A DNA stretch of 64,000 nt from Acinetobacter calcoaceticus DSM 30006 = CIP 81.8 (GTDB taxonomy: Bacteria; Pseudomonadota; Gammaproteobacteria; Pseudomonadales; Moraxellaceae), in the NCBI RefSeq assembly GCF_000368965.1, contig NZ_KB849779.1:186001-250000 (forward strand), in the 5' to 3' direction. This document shows positions 55,465-64,000 of this stretch, one piece after another. The notes under the pieces were generated by a model. That model searched no databases and had not been told where the DNA came from. It was given only the letters and a program-made list of their open reading frames with translations. The position numbers were made by a program, and so were the translations under genes. Within the stretch, counting starts at the first letter, position 1. The number at the start of each line of letters is the position of its first letter.

Positions 55465-56436
55465 ATGAAAAAAATAGCCTTATTTTATATGGGTGGTACT
55501 TTTGGCTGTGTAGGTGAACCTTTAGCGCCTATGCCATATGACCAATTCTTACCTCAACTTGAAAAAGTTATACCACCTCACTTAACGGTCGACTGTTTTG
55601 CTGCCCCAAATATTGTAGATAGCAGTGCTTGTACAGCGCCCGACTGGCTACGTCTTATTCAACGCATACAACAACTCCAACTTGAAGGCTATCAGCACTT
55701 CGTCGTTATTCATGGTACAGATACTCTCAGTTATGCTGCAGCGACTCTAGCTCGTTTTCTAGGCCAGAGTTGCCATGTGGTTATTACTGGCAGTCAATAT
55801 CCTCTCCTGAATATTCAAGGGAATGATACCCGTGAGTTTACTGATGCAATTGATAATTTATATCTTGCATTAGAACAGGTGATTAGCTTACCTGTGGGTG
55901 CATACCTTGCGTTTCATCATCAAGTATTTCATGCTCAAACTGTGTTAAAGACACATACGACTGAACTTGACGCTTTTTCCGGTCTTAAAGCTGAGTCTGA
56001 ATTTACACCTCAGCAAAACGGGTTAATTCTGCAAGATACGCAAATCGAGCGTGCAGCATCTTTTCAAATCTTGAATTGGATGATGCAACCTATTGCGACC
56101 ACTCAGCTCGTTCAACAATTACGAAATTTACTGCCAGCCCCACCTCAATTTTTAGTATTGCAAGGTTTTGGTACTGGAAACATAGCTGTTAATCAGGAAC
56201 TACTCGCAACATTAGATGAGCTCTATACACATGGCTGCGTTCCGATTCTTACGACTCAGGTTACGTTTGGTGGTATTGATCAACGCTATGCAATTAGTGA
56301 GTGGACGAAAACTGCAAAAATTGTCATTAGTGATGCACATAGTCATGCAGATCTCTATGCAAAAGCACTTCAAATCTATTTAAAATACTCAACCCCAGAA
56401 CAGTGGCTCAGCCATTGGAACGAAAATTTGCATTAA
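55465..56436 (+). CDS. L-asparaginase
   Basis: The 323-aa protein has the two active-site Thr motifs of type I/II asparaginases: YMGGTFG (about 8-14) and VIHGTDTLSYAAATLA (about 82-97), with the Lys region further on. It has no signal peptide, so it is cytoplasmic, more like AnsA than AnsB. It hydrolyses asparagine to aspartate and ammonia, a neighbour-appropriate link to asd, though no regulation is seen. truA starts 14 bases downstream of its stop. Confidence 0.85.
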   Translation: MKKIALFYMGGTFGCVGEPLAPMPYDQFLPQLEKVIPPHLTVDCFAAPNIVDSSACTAPDWLRLIQRIQQLQLEGYQHFVVIHGTDTLSYAAATLARFLGQSCHVVITGSQYPLLNIQGNDTREFTDAIDNLYLALEQVISLPVGAYLAFHHQVFHAQTVLKTHTTELDAFSGLKAESEFTPQQNGLILQDTQIERAASFQILNWMMQPIATTQLVQQLRNLLPAPPQFLVLQGFGTGNIAVNQELLATLDELYTHGCVPILTTQVTFGGIDQRYAISEWTKTAKIVISDAHSHADLYAKALQIYLKYSTPEQWLSHWNENLH

Positions 56437-56450
56437 ATAGAGGAAAAGCC

Positions 56451-57248
56451 ATGCAACGTTATGCAGTCGGTATTGAATTTAGCGGAGTTCAATATCGAGG
56501 TTGGCAAACACAACAGCCAGGCGTTGCCAGCGTACAAGAAACCATTGAACGTGTGCTTAGCAAAGTCGCAAATGAGCCTATAGCACTTCATGGTGCTGGT
56601 CGTACCGATGCAGGAGTACATGCGACAAATATGGTGGCACACTTCGACACGCATGCCATTCGCCCAGAAATGGGGTGGTTAAGAGGCGCAAACAGCCAGC
56701 TACCTAAAGATATTTCCATTCAGTGGATTAAACTGATGGATGAAAGTTTTCATGCTCGCTTTAAAGCGACTGCTCGACGTTACCGCTATATTATATATAA
56801 CACGCCTCATCGCCCTGCTTTATTGCATAAACAGGTTACTCACATTTACCAACCGTTAGATGTGCAAAAGATGATTGAAGCGGCAAGTAAATTTGAAGGT
56901 ACTCATAACTTTGAAAGCTTCCGCGCAGCAGCGTGCCAATCAAATCAGCCTGTTCGACATGTAAAACATTGCCGTTTATTTGAACATGGACGCTATTTGG
57001 TTTTAGATATTCAAGCAGATGGTTTTTTACACCATATGGTTCGCAACATTGTTGGATGTTTACTTGAAATTGGTCAAGGCATGTATGAAATTAATCATAT
57101 CGATGCAATGTTTGCTGCACAAGATCGTAAAGCGGCAGGAGTCACTGCGCCACCAGATGGTCTTTATTTTATTCAGTGTAACTATCCTGAGCAGTTTGAT
57201 TTGCCACAGCCACCGCTTGGGCCACATTGGCTTAATTTACCAGATTAA
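56451..57248 (+). CDS. truA: tRNA pseudouridine(38-40) synthase TruA
   Basis: The enzyme converts U38-U40 of the tRNA anticodon arm to pseudouridine. The catalytic Asp is in GAGRTDAGVHA (about 49-59), and the N-terminus YAVGIEFSGVQYRGWQTQ is typical. I start at ATG 56451 (265 aa) because GAGG is 7 bases upstream; the upstream in-frame start at 56403 lies within the asparaginase gene. asd - fimV - truA order is conserved in Pseudomonas. Confidence 0.93.
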   Translation: MQRYAVGIEFSGVQYRGWQTQQPGVASVQETIERVLSKVANEPIALHGAGRTDAGVHATNMVAHFDTHAIRPEMGWLRGANSQLPKDISIQWIKLMDESFHARFKATARRYRYIIYNTPHRPALLHKQVTHIYQPLDVQKMIEAASKFEGTHNFESFRAAACQSNQPVRHVKHCRLFEHGRYLVLDIQADGFLHHMVRNIVGCLLEIGQGMYEINHIDAMFAAQDRKAAGVTAPPDGLYFIQCNYPEQFDLPQPPLGPHWLNLPD

Positions 57249-57541
57249 AACATTTAAAACTCAGTATCCAAATTAAGTATTAAATAAGATACGTGACAAA
57301 ATCATACGCAACCTGAACAAGGTTAAAGTGCACTTTAACCGCAGTGCAAGACAAACGAAGTGCGTAGTTCGATAAATTTTTCACCTTGTGACACGGTAAG
57401 AATGATTACTCTTTACCATGTCACAAGCTTTTGCTCTTGCAGAGCTTGCGCTCTTCATCCCGAAAGAAAAGTAACTCTAGCTGAAGGCCAATCCAGTTAT
57501 TAAAGCCTCAATGGCACGATTCCGTCATGACATAGAATAAA
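57249..57541. repeat. Palindrome-rich intergenic segment between truA and the AraC gene
   Basis: Contains the perfect 20-bp palindrome GGTTAAAGTGCACTTTAACC (57321-57340) and a hairpin CTTGTGACA (57385-57393) / TGTCACAAG (57419-57427), with inner GGTAA/TTACC and a 14-base loop. CGAAAGAAAAGTAA (57461-57474) resembles the end of repeats A and B. It lies between convergent genes. It may be a third, diverged repeat family or terminator cluster. No ORF with a ribosome site was seen. Confidence 0.5.
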
Positions 57542-58567
57542 TTAACGGTGTTGTTTACGTTTCCGATATTCAACTGGTGTCTCATTTGTCCAACGCTTAA
57601 ATGCACGATAGAACGTACTTGGTTCAGAGAAACCTGTTAAATACACAATACGCTCAACGCTCTCGTTGGTATTTGCCAAAAGTTTTTTAGCTAAACGGCA
57701 ACGATAGTCAGAAAGTATTTGCTGAAAACTGGTATTCGCCTCACTTAGCTGAGTACGTAAGCGACGTGGGGTAATATTCAACTGAGCTGCAACCGTTTCT
57801 AAGGTTGTTTCTCCACTTTCCAGTGTTGAACCAATTGCTCTACGAACTTCGCCCACTAAATCATAGCGCGCTAATTCTTGCAATTTTTCAATCGCAAGCT
57901 GCTCATGCAATTGCAATAACTCGGGCTCTGCTTGCCAAAGCTGAAAATCCAGAATAGCGGGATCAAAATATAAACGTGTTTCTTTTTGACCTAAACTGAC
58001 CGGACAGCCATATACGCGGAAATATTCATCCTCGGCGGCTCCTTCGCTGAAGTTAAAATCGATAAAAATCGGGTGAAATTGCCCTTCGGTAATAAATTTA
58101 AAAAATCTAAGGATGCCCGAAATTGCACATTCAGAGAAATGGCGATTAACAAGATTATCAGCACCGATCTGCTCGCCATTGGTTAAATAACAACGCCCTT
58201 CTTCAATCACTAGTTTTGCATCAAATGCGTCACTAATGAGGCGCTGATAAGCCAAAGCCCGCTTTAGGCCTTCACCAAAGGTATCACTACTAATAAATAG
58301 ATGTTCAATGACCTGACCACGATATAAAGGCAAATGCTCGCCTAAATGCAGACCGATATCTGGATCTTTACTGACTTCCTGAGCGGCAGTCCAAAAGGCA
58401 TACTGTGCACTTAACGGTGTACGTGCATTCGTATCAACCTGATTTAAAGCAACTCCCGCTTTGGTTAATATTTCTTCTGTTGGCAATCCCGCACGACGAA
58501 TCGCTTGATAGCCAAAGCGTAATACAACTGATGCATCTGTTAGCTGACCCACGCAGTGCCCTTCCAT
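57542..58567 (-). CDS. AraC-family transcriptional regulator (Arabinose_bd/OruR-like)
   Basis: The 341-aa protein has a long N-terminal ligand domain of the AraC_arabinose_bd_2 type (about 10-210, with LHLGEHLPLYRGQVIEHLF) and a C-terminal double helix-turn-helix (about 240-335; RLAKKLLANTNESVERIVYLTGFSEPSTFYRAFKRW marks it, given here in brief). Related proteins control arginine/ornithine or catabolic genes (OruR, ArgR-like). The target is not evident from neighbours. Confidence 0.83.
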   Translation of the reverse strand: MEGHCVGQLTDASVVLRFGYQAIRRAGLPTEEILTKAGVALNQVDTNARTPLSAQYAFWTAAQEVSKDPDIGLHLGEHLPLYRGQVIEHLFISSDTFGEGLKRALAYQRLISDAFDAKLVIEEGRCYLTNGEQIGADNLVNRHFSECAISGILRFFKFITEGQFHPIFIDFNFSEGAAEDEYFRVYGCPVSLGQKETRLYFDPAILDFQLWQAEPELLQLHEQLAIEKLQELARYDLVGEVRRAIGSTLESGETTLETVAAQLNITPRRLRTQLSEANTSFQQILSDYRCRLAKKLLANTNESVERIVYLTGFSEPSTFYRAFKRWTNETPVEYRKRKQHR

Positions 58568-58753
58568 GTAGATACTTCATTGATATTTAGGGCCGTTGAC
58601 TTTTACGCAATTAACAGTCCCTAATAACTATGATTTTAGATTAGCGTTGATTGACCGAACTGACAACAGAATTAAACTTCTTTTGTGAAAAAAATTACAT
58701 CTTTTTTTATTAGTCATACTTTAACCAGATGCTTGAGTAGAAGTATGTCTATC

Positions 58754-58782
58754 TTGTTTTTTTTAAATAAATTGACTATAAT
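58754..58782 (+). promoter_or_regulatory. Promoter of infA
   Basis: TTGTTT (58754-58759) and TATAAT (58777-58782) are exactly 17 bases apart, with the ATG at 58816. A near-ideal sigma-70 promoter. Confidence 0.65.
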
Positions 58783-58815
58783 TTGCGCCTTCCCAATTTG
58801 ATCATCAGGTAGGCT

Positions 58816-59037
58816 ATGGCCAATAAAGAGGAACTCATTGAGTTCGAAGGCGTTGTCACCGAAACGCTTCCTAATACGATGTTCCGTGTACGTCTTGAAA
58901 ACGGTCACGAAGTTATTGCACACATTTCTGGTAAAATGCGTAAACACTATATTCGTATTCTTACTGGCGACAGTGTAAAAGTCGAAATGACTCCATATGA
59001 CCTCACTAAAGGTCGTATCACGTACCGTGCTCGCTAA
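58816..59037 (+). CDS. infA: Translation initiation factor IF-1
   Basis: The 73-aa protein is a single OB-fold S1-type domain that matches IF-1 throughout: [40 protein letters not shown] and RITYRAR (C-terminal). It binds the 30S A site during initiation. AGGTAGGCT lies upstream of the ATG. It stands alone with its own promoter and terminator. Confidence 0.98.
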   Translation: MANKEELIEFEGVVTETLPNTMFRVRLENGHEVIAHISGKMRKHYIRILTGDSVKVEMTPYDLTKGRITYRAR

Positions 59038-59048
59038 TTAGTGAATGC

Positions 59049-59078
59049 AAAAAAGCCACTTCATGATGTGGCTTTTTT
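59049..59078. terminator. Bidirectional terminator between infA and the LprI-like gene
   Basis: Stem AAAAAAGCCAC (59049-59059) with GTGGCTTTTTT (59068-59078), 8-base loop. Confidence 0.88.
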
Positions 59079-59088
59079 ATTGCGTTGT

Positions 59089-59460
59089 TTATTCACTTAA
59101 GCGACTGGTTTTACATCCCACCGTTTGGCATTCACGCAATCTTTCTTGCAGCCAATGGTTTCTTTCTTGCGTTGTCTGTAAACGACATTGCACGTCTACA
59201 CTATTTCTATTTGAATCTGTACACTCAGCATCACGTTGACGTATCCATGCAAGCTGAGATTTCTTAAGAATATTTTTTTGCGCAGTATTTAACTTTACTC
59301 GCAATGCTTGATAATTCTTATTCAGATCTACATCTGCACTCGCATAAATTTTATTTGTACAGTAAATATCATCATAAGTATTGCGGGCACTATCACAGTT
59401 ATCAGCGTAGACGACAGTCATTCCTAAACTGCATAAAAATGCAAAAGCAATTTTTCTCAT
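59089..59460 (-). CDS. LprI-like (DUF1311) secreted protein
   Basis: The 123-aa protein has a signal peptide (MRKIAFAFLCSLGMTVVYA) and a DUF1311/LprI domain with NKIYASADVDLNKNYQALR and QLAWIRQRDAEC (Cys-rich, probably disulfide-bonded). Members related to LprI of Mycobacterium inhibit lysozyme, but most DUF1311 proteins are uncharacterised. It likely acts in the periplasm. It converges on infA. Confidence 0.78.
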   Translation of the reverse strand: MRKIAFAFLCSLGMTVVYADNCDSARNTYDDIYCTNKIYASADVDLNKNYQALRVKLNTAQKNILKKSQLAWIRQRDAECTDSNRNSVDVQCRLQTTQERNHWLQERLRECQTVGCKTSRLSE

Positions 59461-59634
59461 ACTTTTCTTCCTTAAGTTTTATATGAAATTATTATTAAAG
59501 CGATTCGAATGTAATGATAAATTTAAAGGTAAGTTCACCTTCCATTTATCATAATCTTCCTTTTTTACTTTACAAGCATTCAAATCCAACCTATTGTTCT
59601 TTAATAATAAATATAATTTTTTATTGAGATAAAA

Positions 59635-60042
59635 ATGAATATAGATACCCGATGTAAAATTGGCCTACTTTGTTTGATTATGATGAATGTGAACGGTTGC
59701 ACTAGCCATCCACGCCAATCTATAGATTTACAAGAGTATTTAAAGAGCTTTCTAGGCAAATCTTCTGCAACCATTCGACAAGACATTAATCTACGTAGTC
59801 TTGGTTTTCAAGTCGCTAATGCTCCACAGAAAACACCTAATCAACTCATTTATACGATTTTACGTCCATTAAACATCCCAATCCCGATGGTGACTAATGT
59901 CGATATGAGAGGTAACTCTGTCGCTATACAGTCAGGTAATCTGGGTGGCAATTCTTACGATGTGAATTTCAACTGTAAAGTTATTTTCCAGCTAAACAAT
60001 GATATTGCCGAGTCTATTCAATATGAAGGCAAAGCCTGCTAA
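59635..60042 (+). CDS. Hypothetical small lipoprotein
   Basis: I do not recognise a family. The 135-aa protein has a signal ending in a lipobox VNGC (Cys22, with Thr at +2, which favours outer-membrane sorting) and Asn/Gln-rich body. The C-terminal half (FNCKVIFQLNNDIAESIQY) has two Cys that may pair. Start at ATG 59635. A terminator follows. It converges on leuB. Confidence 0.6.
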   Translation: MNIDTRCKIGLLCLIMMNVNGCTSHPRQSIDLQEYLKSFLGKSSATIRQDINLRSLGFQVANAPQKTPNQLIYTILRPLNIPIPMVTNVDMRGNSVAIQSGNLGGNSYDVNFNCKVIFQLNNDIAESIQYEGKAC

Positions 60043-60053
60043 AACATAGGCAT

Positions 60054-60084
60054 AAAAAAACGCAGCGTTGAGCTGCGTTTTTTT
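60054..60084. terminator. Bidirectional terminator between lipoprotein gene and leuB
   Basis: Stem AAAAAAACGCAGC (60054-60066) with GCTGCGTTTTTTT (60072-60084), loop GTTGA. Confidence 0.9.
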
Positions 60085-60095
60085 ATAAGAAGCTT

Positions 60096-61175
60096 TTAAG
60101 CAAGAGCAGCTACAACTGCCTCACCCATCTCGGCTGTACCCACTTTTGTCATACCTTCAGACATAATATCTGCTGTACGTAAGCCTTGATCAAGTACTTG
60201 ACCTACAGCATCTTCAATTGCTTTTGCAGCAGCTTCTTCACGGAATGTATAACGAAGCATCATTGCAACAGAAAGAATGGTTGCTAATGGATTGGCAACA
60301 TTTTGGCCAGCAATGTCAGGTGCAGAACCATGACAAGGTTCATACATACCTTTGCCATTTTCATCTAAAGAAGCTGATGGCAACATGCCGATTGAGCCTG
60401 TAAGCATTGCAGCTTCATCAGATAAGATATCGCCAAACAAGTTACCTGTTACGATCACGTCAAACTGTTTTGGTGCACGTACAAGCTGCATTGCAGCATT
60501 ATCCACATACATATGTGAAAGCTGAATGTTTGAATAACTCGCTTGCTGCAAATCAGTAACTGTTTGCTTCCAAAGTTCTGTTACTTCTAAAACGTTCGCC
60601 TTATCGACCGAACAGACTTTACCACCACGTAAACCTGCAAGTTCAAAAGCAACTTTTGCAATGCGCTTAATTTCACTTTCAGAATAAACGTCAGTGTTAT
60701 AGCCTTGTTTTTCGCCGTTTTCGAGTTCACGAATACCACGTGGCTGACCAAAATAGATACCGCCAGTAAGCTCACGAACAATCAGAATATCTAAACCAGC
60801 AACAATTTCAGGTTTTAAGCTAGAAGCATCTGCCAATTGCGGATATAAAATCGCTGGGCGTAAGTTAGCAAACAAGTTGAGTTCACTACGAATTTTTAAA
60901 AGACCACGTTCAGGACGGATAGAACGCTCGATCGCATCCCATTTTGGTCCGCCTACTGCACCCAGTAAAATTGCATCAGCTTTTTTTGCCTGTTCGCTCG
61001 TTACAGCTGGATACGGTTCGCCATGTGCATCAATTGCCGCACCACCCAATAGGCCATGTTCCCAAGTCAACGATAAATTAAATTTTTCATTTACTGTATT
61101 TAATACTTTTTCTGCTGCCCCAACAATTTCAGGACCAATACCATCACCAGCTAAAATTAAAATCTGTTTAGACAT
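60096..61175 (-). CDS. leuB: 3-isopropylmalate dehydrogenase
   Basis: The enzyme oxidises and decarboxylates 3-isopropylmalate, the third leucine step. I start at ATG 61175 (359 aa; [16 protein letters not shown]), the usual length and with GGAA upstream; the ORF from 61202 adds nine residues. Motifs include [25 protein letters not shown], and [13 protein letters not shown] (about 190-202). It lies after leuD but with a lipoprotein gene between (about 60096 to 61912). Confidence 0.95.
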   Translation of the reverse strand: MSKQILILAGDGIGPEIVGAAEKVLNTVNEKFNLSLTWEHGLLGGAAIDAHGEPYPAVTSEQAKKADAILLGAVGGPKWDAIERSIRPERGLLKIRSELNLFANLRPAILYPQLADASSLKPEIVAGLDILIVRELTGGIYFGQPRGIRELENGEKQGYNTDVYSESEIKRIAKVAFELAGLRGGKVCSVDKANVLEVTELWKQTVTDLQQASYSNIQLSHMYVDNAAMQLVRAPKQFDVIVTGNLFGDILSDEAAMLTGSIGMLPSASLDENGKGMYEPCHGSAPDIAGQNVANPLATILSVAMMLRYTFREEAAAKAIEDAVGQVLDQGLRTADIMSEGMTKVGTAEMGEAVVAALA

Positions 61176-61208
61176 GAACTTTTTCCATTTTCCAAAAAAC
61201 AAGCAGTG

Positions 61209-61799
61209 TTATGACGACCGCGGTGTTAGTTTTTTCTGTTCAAGGAACTCGCCTAGCCCTGTTGTTACATCAAATGGTCGGCAAAAACGGCGAATAACAC
61301 GCTCATCTTGCTCTAAATCGACACATAATGGATCTGGCACAGAAACATTCAGCAAACTACCCGAACGGTTAGTTTTGTCTCGGTACATTTTAAATGTATA
61401 GCGATGGTTGGCATTAAACTGGTGAATCACATGGATTGTTTCAGCTCGATCTGGAGAAATCGGATAGAAACGGATCACCACTTCATATTGTTTAGCAGGC
61501 ACAGATAAATATAAACTGTTGGTTTGCCCAAGCACTGAACCGTGCAACCGTACAATTCCTTGATGAATTGCCTGATTACTAATTCGTCGTGTTTGCGCAT
61601 CCACTACAGTAATATCGTTTAGTCGTTCAAATTCACAACTCTTCGCACCCGAACAATATATTGCTGCATTCTGCCCCAAATTTTCTTGTTCAGCCTGCTT
61701 AATACGGACAGTATCCACTACATTGTACGTGCTCTGACAAGCACTGAGTGTTATTGCGCACAGGCTCAACAAAAAGCTATGAGTAACGTTCCTCTTCAT
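61209..61799 (-). CDS. Hypothetical lipoprotein between leuD and leuB
   Basis: I do not recognise a family. The 196-aa protein has a signal with lipobox LSAC (Cys21, +2 Gln) and a soluble domain with a conserved-looking core, HQGIVRLHGSVLGQTNSLYL, and two further Cys. It is on the same strand as leuC, leuD and leuB, 112 bases after leuD, and 33 bases before the leuB start. Inserted in the leucine cluster, it may be co-transcribed, although a link to leucine is not evident. Confidence 0.65.
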   Translation of the reverse strand: MKRNVTHSFLLSLCAITLSACQSTYNVVDTVRIKQAEQENLGQNAAIYCSGAKSCEFERLNDITVVDAQTRRISNQAIHQGIVRLHGSVLGQTNSLYLSVPAKQYEVVIRFYPISPDRAETIHVIHQFNANHRYTFKMYRDKTNRSGSLLNVSVPDPLCVDLEQDERVIRRFCRPFDVTTGLGEFLEQKKLTPRSS

Positions 61800-61911
61800 T
61801 GTTCAAGCCCAATCCTCATCTAGTGCATAATTTTAAGGTGTTTTTATGCTTTAGCATGTTAGCAAGAGTTTGAACACTACGCCATGGCTATGTTTAAAAT
61901 GTACCAAAAGG

Positions 61912-62559
61912 TTAATTTAACTCTTGGAATACCCAAGGACGAACCTGTTTAGTTTTTTCTTCATAAGCGCGAATTGCATCCGCATTTTGAAGCGTTAAAC
62001 CAATATCATCCAAGCCATTTAACAAGCAATGCTTGCGAAATGGGTCAACTTCAAATTTAAAAGCTTCACCTGTTGGGGTACGCACTTCCTGAGCCGCTAA
62101 ATCAATTGTTAATTGATATCCTTCATTGGCAGCGCATTCTTTAAATAACTGATCAACAATTTCTTCTGACAAAATGACAGGTAACATGCCATTTTTGAAA
62201 CAGTTATTAAAGAAAATATCAGCAAAGCTTGGCGCAATAACAGTACGAAAACCGTATTCATTCAATGCCCAAGGTGCATGCTCACGACTTGAACCACAAC
62301 CGAAGTTAGTACGAGCAATTAAAACATTTGCTCCTTGATAACGTGGTTGATTCAAAACGAAATCCGGATTTTTTGGACGAACTGAATTATCTTGTCCCGG
62401 ATAGCCTTCATCTAAATAACGAAGTTCATCAAATAAGTTATCGCCAAAACCAGTACGTTTGATTGATTTCAAAAACTGTTTTGGAATAATTAAATCTGTA
62501 TCAACATTGGCACGATCTAATGGTGCAACGATACCTTGTTCAACTGTATAAGCTTTCAT
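61912..62559 (-). CDS. leuD: 3-isopropylmalate dehydratase small subunit
   Basis: The 215-aa subunit has the LeuD motifs [14 protein letters not shown] (about 19-32) and [14 protein letters not shown] (about 85-98). With LeuC it isomerises 2- to 3-isopropylmalate. It follows leuC by 18 bases on the same strand. Confidence 0.96.
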   Translation of the reverse strand: MKAYTVEQGIVAPLDRANVDTDLIIPKQFLKSIKRTGFGDNLFDELRYLDEGYPGQDNSVRPKNPDFVLNQPRYQGANVLIARTNFGCGSSREHAPWALNEYGFRTVIAPSFADIFFNNCFKNGMLPVILSEEIVDQLFKECAANEGYQLTIDLAAQEVRTPTGEAFKFEVDPFRKHCLLNGLDDIGLTLQNADAIRAYEEKTKQVRPWVFQELN

Positions 62560-62577
62560 GGTTTGCTCCAGACCGAA

Positions 62578-63996
62578 TTAAAATGAACGAACATCAACAA
62601 AGTGACCTGCGATTGCAGCCGCTGCCGCCATTGCTGGGCTCACCAAGTGAGTGCGACCACCATTGCCTTGACGACCTTCAAAGTTACGGTTAGACGTCGA
62701 TGCACAGTGTTCGCCTGGCTGTAATTTATCTGCATTCATTGCTAAACACATTGAACAACCTGGTTCACGCCATTCAAAACCAGCTTCCAAGAAGATTTTA
62801 TCTAAGCCTTCTTTCTCTGCCTGTTGTTTAACTAAACCTGAACCCGGAACAATCATGGCTTGCTTAATGCTAGATGCCACTTTACGGCCTTTAACCACCT
62901 CAGCCGCAGCACGGATATCTTCAATACGAGAGTTAGTACAAGAACCAATAAAGACACGGTCAAGTTGAATATCAGCTAATGCCTGACCTGCATTTAAACC
63001 CATATATTGATAAGCACGTGTCCAATCATTGCGTTGAACATCATCTTTGGCTTGTTCTAAAGTTGGTACAGCTTCTGTTACCGAAATAACCATCTCAGGT
63101 GAAGTTCCCCAAGACACTTGTGGTTCGATCTCTGCACCATTTAATTCAACTACAGCATCAAAGGTAGCATCTTCATCTGAATGCAAAGTGTCCCAGTAAG
63201 CAACTGCTTGTTCCCACTGCTCGCCTTTTGGTGCATAGCTACGGCCTTTCACGTATTCAACGGTTTTGTCATCAACAGCAACCATGCCTACACGAGCACC
63301 CGCTTCAATCGCCATGTTACATACCGTCATACGTCCTTCAATCGACATATCACGGAACACCTGACCACCAAATTCAATGGCATAGCCTGTACCACCTGCG
63401 GTACCAATTTTAGCAATAATTGCCAACACCACATCTTTTGGTGTCACACCTTTGCCTAATACGCCATCTACACGGATTAACATATTTTTAGATTTTTTCT
63501 GAATCAAACATTGTGTTGCTAACACATGTTCAACTTCAGAAGTTCCGATACCATGTGCCAAACAACCAAAAGCACCGTGTGTTGCTGTATGTGAATCACC
63601 ACACACTACGGTCATGCCCGGTAAAGTTAAACCTTGTTCTGGGCCAACTACGTGCACAATACCCTGACGGATATCGTTAATATTAAATTCAACAATATTA
63701 AAGGCTTTACAATTGTCATCTAAGGTTTGAACCTGAATACGAGACGTATCATCTTCAATACCCGCGATGCCTTGCTCACGTTCCTTTTTAGATGTTGGAA
63801 CGTTATGGTCTGGTGTAGCAACGTTTGCACTTAAACGCCATGGTTGACGACCCGCAAGTTGCAAACCTTCAAATGCTTGTGGACTAGTCACTTCATGCAA
63901 TAAATGACGGTCAATATAAAGTAAACATGAGCCATCATCACGCTGTGAAACAACGTGGTCATCCCACAATTTGTCATATAAAGTTTTGCCTGCCAT
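62578..63996 (-). CDS. leuC: 3-isopropylmalate dehydratase large subunit
   Basis: The 472-aa subunit belongs to the aconitase family and carries the 4Fe-4S cluster: the Cys ligands are in [10 protein letters not shown] (about 348) and [13 protein letters not shown] (about 408 and 411). The N-terminus [16 protein letters not shown] is complete; its ATG is at 63994-63996, four bases from the window edge. Together with leuD it forms the isomerase. Upstream sequence, including any promoter, is outside the window. Confidence 0.95.
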   Translation of the reverse strand: MAGKTLYDKLWDDHVVSQRDDGSCLLYIDRHLLHEVTSPQAFEGLQLAGRQPWRLSANVATPDHNVPTSKKEREQGIAGIEDDTSRIQVQTLDDNCKAFNIVEFNINDIRQGIVHVVGPEQGLTLPGMTVVCGDSHTATHGAFGCLAHGIGTSEVEHVLATQCLIQKKSKNMLIRVDGVLGKGVTPKDVVLAIIAKIGTAGGTGYAIEFGGQVFRDMSIEGRMTVCNMAIEAGARVGMVAVDDKTVEYVKGRSYAPKGEQWEQAVAYWDTLHSDEDATFDAVVELNGAEIEPQVSWGTSPEMVISVTEAVPTLEQAKDDVQRNDWTRAYQYMGLNAGQALADIQLDRVFIGSCTNSRIEDIRAAAEVVKGRKVASSIKQAMIVPGSGLVKQQAEKEGLDKIFLEAGFEWREPGCSMCLAMNADKLQPGEHCASTSNRNFEGRQGNGGRTHLVSPAMAAAAAIAGHFVDVRSF

Positions 63997-64000
63997 GTCG

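Noticed and set aside
57249..57541. Insertion sequence or MITE between truA and the AraC gene
   Set aside because: No transposase, no terminal inverted repeats at the edges and no target duplication was recognised.

Overview
The window is chromosomal DNA of a low-GC gammaproteobacterium, almost certainly an Acinetobacter of the A. calcoaceticus-baumannii group. The main reasons are near-identity, as I recall them, of products such as MetX, PiuC and LpsB to A. baumannii proteins, AT-rich codon use, and a familiar local gene order. All calls come from reading the sequence; no database was searched. I saw no prophage, insertion sequence, CRISPR array, tRNA or rRNA. The interest lies in regulation rather than in foreign DNA.

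Layout: 0-2.5 kb, clpX (cut by the window edge), clpP and tig. 2.9-6 kb, a TonB-dependent siderophore receptor with its partner hydroxylase (piuA-piuC) behind a Fur-like box. 6.1-12.5 kb, leuA behind a Leu-rich leader peptide, metX-metW, a Sel1 protein, rdgB and an AEC transporter. 12.6-18.8 kb, tatABC followed by two Tat-exported PhoX-type phosphatases; tatA and the first phosphatase have four Pho-box half-sites each at an exact 11-bp period, and the second has a weaker array. 18.9-24.6 kb, an NRDE protein, lgt, two small membrane proteins, thyA-folA, a DUF4105 protein and msrA. 24.7-28.5 kb, tonB-exbB-exbD, purU and a TetR regulator divergent from an aldehyde dehydrogenase, with a perfect 20-bp palindrome in the shared promoter.

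30-45 kb holds rpmB-rpmG, a KefB/YbaL-type antiporter, small unknown proteins (including an ASCH/RRM pair), a UvrD-like helicase, an HdeD-like protein, a possible HExxH protease, topA, an HxlR regulator divergent from a quinone-reductase-like enzyme, slyX and uup. 45-51 kb holds a LysE exporter, an LpxL-like lipid A acyltransferase, the core glycosyltransferase lpsB, a glutamate/dicarboxylate symporter and an EEP-family protein. 51-57 kb is asd, two genes that together look like a split fimV, an asparaginase and truA. 57.5-64 kb is an AraC regulator, infA, an LprI-like protein, two lipoproteins and leuB/leuD/leuC.

The most notable unannotated signal is on the minus strand at about 49897-50146. 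A GacA-type upstream site and a -10 box precede a roughly 185-nt segment with nine GGA motifs, ending in a 13-bp hairpin with GGA in its loop. This has the build of a CsrA/RsmA-sequestering small RNA (CsrB/RsmY/RsmZ class). The second is the Pho-box control of the Tat translocase together with its phosphatase cargo, which recalls the phoD-tatAd-tatCd unit of Bacillus subtilis.
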